Shown one piece after another: positions 14,042 to 21,401 of a stretch of 42,789 bases of DNA (the first letter of the stretch is position 1; the number at the start of each line of letters is the position of its first letter). The notes beneath the pieces were generated by a model. The model had not been told where the DNA came from and searched no databases. It saw only the letters and a list, made by a program, of their open reading frames with translations. The position numbers and the translations under genes were made by a program. The stretch is taken from the NCBI GenBank assembly GCA_013331935.1, contig DUFN01000026.1, positions 1-42,789 of the forward strand, in the 5' to 3' direction. The DNA is from Nanobdellota archaeon (GTDB lineage: Archaea; Nanobdellota; Nanobdellia; UBA10117).

Positions 14042-15205
14042 CTATCTGGCAAGCAGCAATTTAAACAATCCAGTCCCGTGTATCATTCCAAGGCTTCCGT
14101 ATCTGCAGCAATTTTCCGAAAACCTGCGTATGCTATCTGATTTTTTTCCATCATAAAGTAAAACAGGAACGGGCGCAGAAGTATGTGCAAGTATCTTTGA
14201 TGATGTGCAGTGGTCTGCTGTTATGCAAAGCTGAATGTTTTCAGTTTTCAGTTTTCGGTTTTGCACAATAAGAGAATATATTTTTGAAAATAATTCTCTG
14301 TCAAGCTTTTCAAACCCTTTTGCCTTGCCTTTGAAATCGCCTTTGTGTGCAAGCGAATCTGGTTTTTTTATTTGCACGTAAACATTTCCGTTGCTTAATC
14401 CTGTTTTTATCTGGGAAAATAATTTTTTGTAATCGGCTTGCTTTTCAACAACGTGCATGCCCGCCAGCCTTCCAATTGCCCTGTCAATCAGCGAGTCAGC
14501 CAGCATCGTCCATCTGCTAGTAATTTTTATGTTCGGAAGTGATGAGCCCGCCCCCCTTGAAATAATTATTTTATTTTTTAGAATTATTCTAGACTGTTTT
14601 GTAAATTCATTTACTAACTTTGCAGAATTTTTCGCAGATGCTGAGCTGTCGAGAGGCCTGCACTGCAGCAAAAATAATTTCCCAGCCTTTGGAAGAGCAG
14701 TTGTTACTTTTTCCCGCACAATCTGGTAAGTTGGGTTTGTATTTGAAATATTTGCAGAAAACTTTCCAGATAAAATCAAAACCCCGCGGTGCCCGTAAGT
14801 ATATTTGAATTCAACATTTTTTATTTTAATTGACTCAATGTTTCTGATTTCTTCTTTTGTCGGCAAATATTCAGTATTTGTAATTTCATTTCTGTTTATT
14901 TTTGCGAAATTGCACCGGAGAATAACTTTGTTTTTGAAATTCCTGCCGATTATTCCTGCGCCGAATGCTTCTAGAGGCCCGCGCCCTTTGTGATATTTAA
15001 ACGGGTCAAAGCCAAGCAGGGCCAGCGCAGCTTCGTCTGATTCCGGGGCGATGCCATGCGGAAGCAGATGCATGATGCCCAGCCGTGATTTCAGCGCAAG
15101 CTTATCCAAATTCGGAGTTTTTGCGAAATCCAGCGGAGTTTTTCCCTTTAACTGCTCGATTGGCTCATCGCCAGCCCCATCAAGAACTATGTAAAGCATT
15201 TTCAT
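14042..15205 (-). CDS. apgM: 2,3-bisphosphoglycerate-independent phosphoglycerate mutase, archaeal type
   Basis: This 387-residue enzyme interconverts 3- and 2-phosphoglycerate. Alkaline-phosphatase-superfamily motifs are visible: the N-terminal metal-binding VLDGAGDEP, the phospho-serine region PESDEAALALLGFDP, KGRGPLEAFGAG, DSLAHKGDF with a metal-ligand region, and TADHCTSSKILAHTSAPVPVLL at the C-terminus. The length matches the archaeal apgM family (about 400). It overlaps the upstream hydrolase gene by four bases. Together with AMP phosphorylase, upstream in the same operon, and RubisCO nearby, it would take the 3-phosphoglycerate made from AMP into glycolysis. Confidence 0.93.
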   Translation of the reverse strand: MKMLYIVLDGAGDEPIEQLKGKTPLDFAKTPNLDKLALKSRLGIMHLLPHGIAPESDEAALALLGFDPFKYHKGRGPLEAFGAGIIGRNFKNKVILRCNFAKINRNEITNTEYLPTKEEIRNIESIKIKNVEFKYTYGHRGVLILSGKFSANISNTNPTYQIVREKVTTALPKAGKLFLLQCRPLDSSASAKNSAKLVNEFTKQSRIILKNKIIISRGAGSSLPNIKITSRWTMLADSLIDRAIGRLAGMHVVEKQADYKKLFSQIKTGLSNGNVYVQIKKPDSLAHKGDFKGKAKGFEKLDRELFSKIYSLIVQNRKLKTENIQLCITADHCTSSKILAHTSAPVPVLLYDGKKSDSIRRFSENCCRYGSLGMIHGTGLFKLLLAR

Positions 15206-15726
15206 TTCAAAAATTCCGCCAAGTTTTTCTGTTCGACTTCAGGCCTTGTCAGCGCAATGTCATCAAAAGTATATTTCTGGATTTTTTTATTAAGAGTAAC
15301 ACAGCAGTCTTTTATTACAGCTATTTTAAAATCCCTGTCGTATGCTTCTTCCACGAACATTCTGACACAAAGATTTGTTAAAATTCCCGCAACAATAATT
15401 TTTTCAACACCCTGCAGTTCTTTTTCAATGTTTGTATTATAAAAGGAACTTACTTTATATTTTGTTATTATGGCATCTGAATTATTTTTATGCAATTCAG
15501 AAATAATTTCAGAATTTTTAGAATTTTTTGCAAATGGGCCTGTCTCAGATTGTTCTTCATGCCTTATAAAAATTATTTTAGAATTATTTTTTCTGCAGAA
15601 ATCAATTAACCTGTTTATTTTTCTAATTAAAGTTTCATTTCCACAAAAATAATCTGATTTCTTATCAAAGTATTCATTTTGCACATCAACAATTACTAAT
15701 GCTGTTTTCATTTTATCTCTAGTCAT
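15202..15726 (-). CDS. isochorismatase-family cysteine hydrolase
   Basis: This 174-residue protein belongs to the isochorismatase/nicotinamidase superfamily. The catalytic triad is readable: D14 in VIVDVQNEYF, a lysine in IITKYKVSSF, and the nucleophile cysteine in AGILTNLCVRMFVEEAYDRDF. Substrates in this family include nicotinamide and isochorismate and cannot be assigned from sequence alone. NAD or nucleotide salvage would fit the neighbours: AMP phosphorylase directly upstream (its stop abuts this ATG) and phosphoglycerate mutase, which it overlaps by 4 nt. An alternative start is the methionine at residue 6. Confidence 0.88.
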   Translation of the reverse strand: MTRDKMKTALVIVDVQNEYFDKKSDYFCGNETLIRKINRLIDFCRKNNSKIIFIRHEEQSETGPFAKNSKNSEIISELHKNNSDAIITKYKVSSFYNTNIEKELQGVEKIIVAGILTNLCVRMFVEEAYDRDFKIAVIKDCCVTLNKKIQKYTFDDIALTRPEVEQKNLAEFLK

Positions 15727-17211
15727 TTATTTGATTTTAAATGGATTATTGCTGTCTGCAAAGCCTATTGCGTCAGATAATTTCCTGCCAGACTCTGCAT
15801 AAAGCGTGAATATCGGTTCCTTGAATTTAACTTTATCGCCTACGTGCTTGTGCAGGAACATGCCAGCGCCTTTGTCATTAGGTGCTCCGAGGAATTTTGA
15901 AATTCTTTTTATTTTTTCGTTGTCAATTGCAATTACAATGCCATCTTTTTCTGCAGTTATGGTTTCAATGTCGGTCCCGACTTTAATCTGCTCAGGCTTT
16001 ATCTGCGGGTTTCCGCCCTGTGCTTTTATTATTTCGCGCATCTTTTCCAAGGTCTTGCCGGATTCAAGCTGTTTTTTGGCTAGTGCAGCGCCTTTCCCTC
16101 TCTTAGCCTTGCCAACTAATTCTAGTAGCTGGCCTGCCATGAAAATAGCTTTCTTTTTCAAATCCTGAGGAGCTTTCTTGTCATCCATGAGGACGTAGAG
16201 GACATCCCTTGCTTCCAAGGCTGGTCCGATGCCGTTTCCGATTGGCTGGCTACCGTCTGTTTTTATTGTTTTTACAATCATTCCAAGATTTTTTCCAACA
16301 GCAACAAATCTTTTTTCAAGGTCTTTTGCCCGTTTCAGGTCGCACTTTGTTCCGGGCCCGTATGGAATGTCAATAAGTACGTGAGTCGCACCGACAGAAT
16401 ATTTTTTTGCCATGACAGATGCAAGAAGAATTCCAGTTGGATCCAAACTTAGAGGATGCTCGACTTTAATTATATCATCATCTGCGGGCGCCATGTCCAG
16501 CCCTCCACCCCAAACCATGCATGCCTTGATTTTTTTCACAATCTCACGGATTTTTTCAAAGTCAAGAGAAACAGGAGCAAGAACTTCCATTGTATCTGCT
16601 GTGCCTGCAGGATCTGTTATTGCCCTTGATGATGTTTTTGGAATTGTAACTCCCGTTGATGCAACAATTGGAACAACAAGCATAGTCGTTCTGTTGCCAG
16701 GCACTCCGCCAATGCAGTGTTTATCTGCAATTGGTTTTGTTCCCAGGTTCAGCATTTCGCCTGACTCTGCTATTGCCCTCGCCAGATATTCTGTTTCTTC
16801 AATAGAAAAATCCCGCGTGTATGCTGCTGCGACAAAAAAAGCAATTTCCACTTGTGTTAATCTGTTGTCAACAATATCCGTAACAATCTCATACAACTCG
16901 TCTTTTGAGAGGCGCTGGCCAGCTAGTTTTTTTTTAATGCTGAAAACGGACATCGGCTTCTCTTCGGGAATTATTGCCAAGTACTGCCCATCTTCTGCAC
17001 CAAGAAATTTTTGGACCTCATCAAATAGTCCAATTTCATCTTCAGAAATTTTTGCAGAAACATCTGCGACAGCAACAATATATTTCTTGTCACCCATAAT
17101 TCTTACTCTGTCTGCAGGCTCTAAGTCAAGTGACTTTACTATTTTCGGGTTGAGTGCAACTATGAGTGGCCCGCCAGCCTCAATTCCAAGAAGTTTTACT
17201 TTAAGCCTCAT
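15727..17211 (-). CDS. deoA: AMP phosphorylase
   Basis: The 494-residue protein matches archaeal AMP phosphorylase of the thymidine phosphorylase family, which converts AMP and phosphate to adenine and ribose 1,5-bisphosphate. It has the archaeal N-terminal domain (MRLKVKLLGIEAGGPLIV, DLEPADRVRI), the glycosyl-transferase-like helical domain, the phosphate-binding DKHCIGGVPGNRTT region at about 167, KTSSRAITDPAGTADTMEVL, and a C-terminal barrel-sandwich part. An in-frame ATG at 17304 would add 31 residues read through a hairpin array and is rejected. The product feeds ribose-1,5-bisphosphate isomerase and RubisCO, both encoded in this window. Confidence 0.94.
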   Translation of the reverse strand: MRLKVKLLGIEAGGPLIVALNPKIVKSLDLEPADRVRIMGDKKYIVAVADVSAKISEDEIGLFDEVQKFLGAEDGQYLAIIPEEKPMSVFSIKKKLAGQRLSKDELYEIVTDIVDNRLTQVEIAFFVAAAYTRDFSIEETEYLARAIAESGEMLNLGTKPIADKHCIGGVPGNRTTMLVVPIVASTGVTIPKTSSRAITDPAGTADTMEVLAPVSLDFEKIREIVKKIKACMVWGGGLDMAPADDDIIKVEHPLSLDPTGILLASVMAKKYSVGATHVLIDIPYGPGTKCDLKRAKDLEKRFVAVGKNLGMIVKTIKTDGSQPIGNGIGPALEARDVLYVLMDDKKAPQDLKKKAIFMAGQLLELVGKAKRGKGAALAKKQLESGKTLEKMREIIKAQGGNPQIKPEQIKVGTDIETITAEKDGIVIAIDNEKIKRISKFLGAPNDKGAGMFLHKHVGDKVKFKEPIFTLYAESGRKLSDAIGFADSNNPFKIK

Positions 17212-17218
17212 TGTGGTC

Positions 17219-17323
17219 GCGCGGTTAAACGCGCCTCCGTGACTACACGCGAGCGAACTTCTGTTCGCTGCGCCAAGCCGAACTTTGTTCGGCGCTGGAT
17301 TCAAAAACTCACTGCGAGTTTTT
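17219..17323. repeat. array of four hairpins upstream of AMP phosphorylase
   Basis: Four consecutive perfect stems occur. GCGCG/CGCGC is at 17219-17234, AGCGAAC/GTTCGCT at 17252-17269, GCCGAAC/GTTCGGC at 17277-17293, and AAAAACTC/GAGTTTTT at 17303-17323. On the minus strand the last follows the permease stop and ends in a T-run like a terminator, while the first ends 7 nt before the AMP phosphorylase ATG. No TATA box is visible between, so the array lies in a transcribed spacer. Confidence 0.75.
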
Positions 17324-17324
17324 G

Positions 17325-18275
17325 TTATTTTGTTTCAGCATTTGCGCCGAGCAGGGCAGACACGCAAATCAATACTATCGGCCCGATTATTAATCCTGCA
17401 GAACCCATCACCATCAAACCGCCAAGTAATCCAATGAGCATCAGCAAGGGATGCGCTTTTGCTTTCTGGCCTGCGAGGTAAGGCCTCAAAACATAATCAA
17501 GTATGCCTCCGATTACCAAACCGCATGCCATCAGCCCAAGCCCCATGTATAACTGCCCCGAAAGTATCAGCGCGATGCCCGCAGGAATATATAATGTTCC
17601 TGGGCCGACAATCGGCAGGAAGGAAAGGACAGCTACAACTGCGCCAGCTAGAATTACGTAAGGCAGACCAAACAAGTAGAACAAAACCGATGCAATCACG
17701 CCCTGCACAACTGCAATCATCAGCCAAACATACAAGTAAGCATAAGTATATCTTTCAATTTCTTTTATGAGATGATTTTTCTTTTCAGTTTCGATTGGGA
17801 CAATTTTTTTTATCCAGATGGCAAGGGCAGGCCCGTCTTTCAGCAAGTAGAAGACTGCTGAGAAGAAAATAAATACAGACAATATAACTCTAGGAATGCT
17901 TGTGATTGTGCCAGACACATTTTCAATTGCTTTTGTGAAAACAACCCTCGCAACACTTTTTACTGTGTCGCCGAGCATGGAATTGTAATAATTTATATCT
18001 AATCCGGAAATGTGCATGTATGCTTTTGCGAGTTCGTTAATGAATACGCTAGTGCCGTATGCGAGAAAAACTATTCCGATAATCAACGCAGTAAATACCA
18101 TCAAGTATCTGCTTGTTGCTTCTCCTATTTTTTTTGATAACTTCATGTGAATTGGATAGAGCGCATAAGCAGTAACAGCTGCAAATACTAATGCTGTTAA
18201 AAATGGTTTTATTACTAAGAAGGCTAAGCCCATGGCTACCAGCAATATTATCAGCTTGACTAAGTTCTTGGCCAT
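17325..18275 (-). CDS. AI-2E family (PerM/TqsA-type) membrane transporter
   Basis: This 316-residue protein is an AI-2 exporter superfamily permease. About seven to eight membrane helices are visible, with the family's long amphipathic segment in the middle (residues about 70-130). The C-terminal signature PIVGPGTLYIPAGIALILSG and the late GPIVLICVSALLG are typical. The substrate is unknown; members export signals, organic acids or cations. The ATG at 18275 is chosen over a TTG at 18290 because TTTTTATACC lies about 26 nt before it. It precedes AMP phosphorylase on the same strand. Confidence 0.87.
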   Translation of the reverse strand: MAKNLVKLIILLVAMGLAFLVIKPFLTALVFAAVTAYALYPIHMKLSKKIGEATSRYLMVFTALIIGIVFLAYGTSVFINELAKAYMHISGLDINYYNSMLGDTVKSVARVVFTKAIENVSGTITSIPRVILSVFIFFSAVFYLLKDGPALAIWIKKIVPIETEKKNHLIKEIERYTYAYLYVWLMIAVVQGVIASVLFYLFGLPYVILAGAVVAVLSFLPIVGPGTLYIPAGIALILSGQLYMGLGLMACGLVIGGILDYVLRPYLAGQKAKAHPLLMLIGLLGGLMVMGSAGLIIGPIVLICVSALLGANAETK

Positions 18276-18306
18276 TATTATTGTTTGCAAAAGAGGTATA
18301 AAAAGG

Positions 18307-18843
18307 TTAAGGAAGCAAATCTGTCTTAGTAATTATTCCAACTAGATTTCCTTTCTTCGTTACAAGAACGCAATCATTTGTCCTCAGCAGACCTGCAAGT
18401 ATAGAAATCGGCGTATCCCCTGGAACTTGTGGCGGCGCCTCTGCCATAATTTCAGAAACTTTTGTCTTGCTGTTTACCTTGCTAAGATTATCAAGTATAT
18501 TTGACTCTGAAATTGTCCCTACGACATTTTCTTTACTAATCACTGGCAATTGTGAAATAGATTTTTCTTTCATGGTTTTTATTTTATCTCTGACAAATTC
18601 ATTCGGATTTGCAGTTACTATTTCTTTAATCATTACATCCTTCGCCTTTTTTTCCTCTTTGTGCTCTAGCTTTGCTAGCGTTCCAAGAATTCGCACAGCA
18701 ACAGAGTGTGAAACATCATTCAGGCTTCCGTTTTCTATTTTTGCTATGAGCGACTGCGAAACTTCAGCAGCACGGGCCAGCTGGTGCTGAGTTAGTTCTA
18801 AAACCTTCCTTCTCCTCTGAATTGCCTTTAAGTCATATTCCAT
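18307..18843 (-). CDS. transcriptional regulator with XRE-type HTH and two CBS domains
   Basis: The 178-residue protein combines a Cro/CI-type helix-turn-helix (residues about 9-55: LTQHQLARAAEVSQSLIAKIENGSLN) with a pair of CBS domains (about 74-125 and 135-178, ending GNLVGIITKTDLLP). CBS pairs bind adenosine nucleotides such as AMP or SAM, so the regulator could sense adenylates. It is immediately upstream of the permease and AMP phosphorylase genes, and control of that AMP-degrading operon is an attractive inference. The start at MEYDLK fits the family; an upstream in-frame ATG is less likely. Confidence 0.88.
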   Translation of the reverse strand: MEYDLKAIQRRRKVLELTQHQLARAAEVSQSLIAKIENGSLNDVSHSVAVRILGTLAKLEHKEEKKAKDVMIKEIVTANPNEFVRDKIKTMKEKSISQLPVISKENVVGTISESNILDNLSKVNSKTKVSEIMAEAPPQVPGDTPISILAGLLRTNDCVLVTKKGNLVGIITKTDLLP

Positions 18844-18906
18844 TAGGAATAAAATTAACAATAATTATTAATAAGCTTTTCTGTTATCTAGTAAATAGGT
18901 GGAAAA

Positions 18907-19407
18907 ATGAGCTTACAAGATTTGGAACGTGCAATAGAAATACATAGCGAGAACATAAAACTGGCAACGCAGAAGCACATAGCCGAAGAGGCAGCACAGC
19001 AGGCAACGCAGGCCTGCATGGTGGATTATGAAAACTCTCTAAAAGAGAAAAAACTGCAGATAGCAAAGAAAATTTTTGTGTGGGTTTCTGATTTCGCGGC
19101 GACAGACATTTACAAAAAAATGCTTGCAGTCATAAGTACTGGCGGAGTCCACATTTACGGCGGCGGTTGGGGGCACGAGGTGCCGCACAATGAAGGCTTT
19201 GGAATCTGGTCGCGGCTTTCCGTGCGGCCGGACGGCACGCTTTGCTACTTTGCCGGCTTTAAGTACGCCGGCGGGAAACAAACAGAATTTGCAACACCAG
19301 AACAGCTGGCAGATGGCCTGAATCACACATACCTATCGCGCTTGTTGAACAAAATAGAAACTGAAGAAGTTTACAGCATCATGCAAAACTGGCATTTCAG
19401 GAGATGA
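18907..19407 (+). CDS. hypothetical protein, 166 residues
   Basis: I do not recognise this protein. The N-terminal 60 residues form a probable coiled coil rich in alanine and glutamine (HIAEEAAQQATQ). The C-terminal part is a compact domain with GGVHIYGGGWGHEVPHNEGF, glycine-rich with three histidines, then LSVRPDGTLCYFAGFKYAGG. A good Shine-Dalgarno-like AGGTGG precedes the ATG. It overlaps a small zinc-ribbon gene as ATGA. The pair differs in style from its neighbours (leadered, SD-led, higher GC) and may be mobile or viral in origin. Confidence 0.68.
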   Translation: MSLQDLERAIEIHSENIKLATQKHIAEEAAQQATQACMVDYENSLKEKKLQIAKKIFVWVSDFAATDIYKKMLAVISTGGVHIYGGGWGHEVPHNEGFGIWSRLSVRPDGTLCYFAGFKYAGGKQTEFATPEQLADGLNHTYLSRLLNKIETEEVYSIMQNWHFRR

Positions 19408-19592
19408 AAATGAAAATCGTATTAAAAGCAAAAATACCAAAAAATAAATATAATAGGTGCATCCATTGCGGCGAAACGAGGCAAAAAGTCCGGCACGTAG
19501 CGCCTTATGTAACAGCGTGTTACAAATGCACACCACCGAGTTTTGAGAAAAGGACTGCGTGGAAAAGCAAGGTGTTTGAGAAATTTATTTAA
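19404..19592 (+). CDS. small zinc-ribbon protein
   Basis: This 62-residue basic protein has two CxxC pairs, C19/C22 and C39/C42, spaced as a zinc ribbon (RCIHCGETR, then ACYKCTPP). It could bind nucleic acid or a protein partner. Its ATG overlaps the previous stop, so the two products are probably made together. An alternative ATG lies two codons later. I recognise no specific family. Confidence 0.72.
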   Translation: MKMKIVLKAKIPKNKYNRCIHCGETRQKVRHVAPYVTACYKCTPPSFEKRTAWKSKVFEKFI

Positions 19593-19607
19593 ATAAACCG
19601 TGTTTAA

Positions 19608-19712
19608 TCAAACCTTCTCGCACCACTCGCACCCATTTTTAGGACAATCTCTATTTAATAATTTAAGTGCAGTCTCAAACAATCTTTCTGCATTTTTAAT
19701 ATGGGTCTTCAT
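19608..19712 (-). CDS. 34-residue protein with a CxxxxCxxC motif
   Basis: A short ORF begins 5 nt after the stop of the DUF2779 gene and reads MKTHIKNAERLFETALKLLN, ending DCPKNGCEWCEKV. Three cysteines in a C-x4-C-x2-C pattern with a tryptophan resemble the C-terminal metal-binding tip of many PD-(D/E)XK nucleases such as Cas4. It may be a detached subunit of the upstream protein. The call rests on position and motif only. Confidence 0.5.
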   Translation of the reverse strand: MKTHIKNAERLFETALKLLNRDCPKNGCEWCEKV

Positions 19713-19717
19713 CTTAA

Positions 19718-21163
19718 TTAGATTTGTTCAAGCACTCTCACAATCTCAATCATCGCCTCGGTATCCTGCCCGCAGTAGGCTAAAAGATCTTTGCGTATTT
19801 TGGCTTTCTCATTTGCAGATATTGGCTTGCCCTTAGGATGCATCATCTCAAGGAATTTTCTTGCAGCAGTCCCGCCTTCACAAATAGCCAAGTGCGCATA
19901 ATTTTTTCCAGTTAGGGCTGGCAAGACAGCCTTCAGAGATGCATGACCGTGCTGTTCTGGATGATAGTACCAGAAATTCCTGAAAGGTATTATTAAGTCT
20001 TCTATTCTTTCAATAACAGAACCAAGCCATTTCTCTTTTGGGAATGCCTCAAGTAAATCCTTAAGTACATTCTTCTCAAATGAGGCATTGTAGCACAAAA
20101 CCGTTCCTTTTGGTTTTATTGCCTTTATGGCTTCAATCAAATCAGGGCGCGGATCTCCTGAATGGCTGGCAAGGAACTCAAAGTGTTCTGGCGCGCTATT
20201 TGGCGCATTTATTATGTGCAGTGAAAACTGGAAAGGAATGTGCTGAAAAGGGCACGTCCAGTCAAAAAGCGGTATTGCTGGATTAATTGTTTCAAAATCA
20301 AAGAAATGAAGCGGATATTTCAAATCATATAGGAATTTTTTTATCTCTGCAGGCTTTATGCAGGCCTTCCCAGAAATAACAGCTTCTTTCTGAATGCATT
20401 GTTTTTCATTCAGCTTGAAATCTTTTGGTATATCTTTTATTTTCGTGATGCCATCACATATGAGCTGGTATGCCTTTGCACCAAGGCAGTATAATTCTGT
20501 GATCTCTGGCAGGCTAGCAGAATGTATGGGGCAGTCCTTCGGCGATACACAGTCCACGCCGAGAAGTGCAGATGGTATCTTGCCAGAAATTATCCCAAGC
20601 ATTCTATCTACAGAGCTTTCAATTGAATTGATTTTCAAAACCTCATCAGTTATGTCTTCGCAGATAAAAAACTCCTTTGGGTTTATTTCTCCTTTCTTAA
20701 TATATTCGTTATTAATGTGCATCAAGTGGCACTTTCGTATTTTAACACCAGCGCCTTCAAGAACATATTTCTGAAAAGCAACATCAGGAATATGCTCTGG
20801 CTTTATGTGGCTCGAACTCTTGACTTCAATTAAATCCCATTCATCCCTGCCAATTGGCGCAAGAATATCTACCTTGCACACCGCGTTTTTATGAAAAAAT
20901 GTTGCTTCAAAAATAGGCATGCGTTTCACGAGAAGTTCTTTAGTTTGTTTAGCAGATTCCCTGCCATGCGGAACTTCAGTTCCGTTAGAATAAACCTTCT
21001 TTGCCAAAGCCCCGACTTCATGCCCTTGGTCAAAAATGGCCTGCGTCGCATCATCAATCTCTGGCAATTTTTCAGGTGCATTGAAAGTACACCATAATAA
21101 TGTAGGGCAGGATAAGCCAATCATAAAGTTTGACTTGGATATGGTTATTTGTTTAGGCGCCAT
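19718..21163 (-). CDS. DUF2779 protein: PD-(D/E)XK and RNase H-like domains
   Basis: This 481-residue protein carries two nuclease-like modules. The N-terminal half has a PD-(D/E)XK core with D99 in KVDILAP and E113-V-K115. The C-terminal half (about 285-480) is the DUF2779 exonuclease-like domain, with acidic residues in FFDFETINPAIP, CYNASFEKNVL, the YYHPEQHGHASLKAVLP stretch and a final YCGQDTEAM. The layout resembles RecB-family and DnaQ-like fusions found near defence and repair genes. No CRISPR or defence genes are adjacent here. A TATA-like CTTATAAATT precedes the ATG. Confidence 0.88.
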   Translation of the reverse strand: MAPKQITISKSNFMIGLSCPTLLWCTFNAPEKLPEIDDATQAIFDQGHEVGALAKKVYSNGTEVPHGRESAKQTKELLVKRMPIFEATFFHKNAVCKVDILAPIGRDEWDLIEVKSSSHIKPEHIPDVAFQKYVLEGAGVKIRKCHLMHINNEYIKKGEINPKEFFICEDITDEVLKINSIESSVDRMLGIISGKIPSALLGVDCVSPKDCPIHSASLPEITELYCLGAKAYQLICDGITKIKDIPKDFKLNEKQCIQKEAVISGKACIKPAEIKKFLYDLKYPLHFFDFETINPAIPLFDWTCPFQHIPFQFSLHIINAPNSAPEHFEFLASHSGDPRPDLIEAIKAIKPKGTVLCYNASFEKNVLKDLLEAFPKEKWLGSVIERIEDLIIPFRNFWYYHPEQHGHASLKAVLPALTGKNYAHLAICEGGTAARKFLEMMHPKGKPISANEKAKIRKDLLAYCGQDTEAMIEIVRVLEQI

Positions 21164-21401
21164 GATTATTTGATAATTCGGGAATTTATAAGGTTAATCA
21201 ATAAAAATAGCCAAAACCCTGCCAATAATAGCAATAATTAATATGCCTCTCGTAATGTAGCCAGTCCAAAGAGCATCAAAGATCTCTTACAGAGTTATTA
21301 TTATGGCATATACTGGCGTTAAGAATTTAAAAGCACAACTAATATTCATAGTATAAGAGTAAGCTTTTAAACAAGGATTGCGGTCCTAAGAATGAGGTAA
21401 A
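21164..21401. other. intergenic leader between the DUF2779 gene and RubisCO
   Basis: This 238-bp spacer holds divergent promoters: CTTATAAATT for the minus-strand gene and TTTTAAACA near 21366 for RubisCO. GAGGT at about 21394 serves as a ribosome-binding site for RubisCO. Loosely inverted blocks TGCCAATAATA (from about 21211) and TATTATTATGGCA (about 21296-21308) face each other. No tRNA or known RNA fold is evident. Confidence 0.4.

Noticed and set aside
17212-17304. 31-residue N-terminal extension of AMP phosphorylase
   Set aside because: It would be read through three hairpins, and the family starts at MRLKVKLL.
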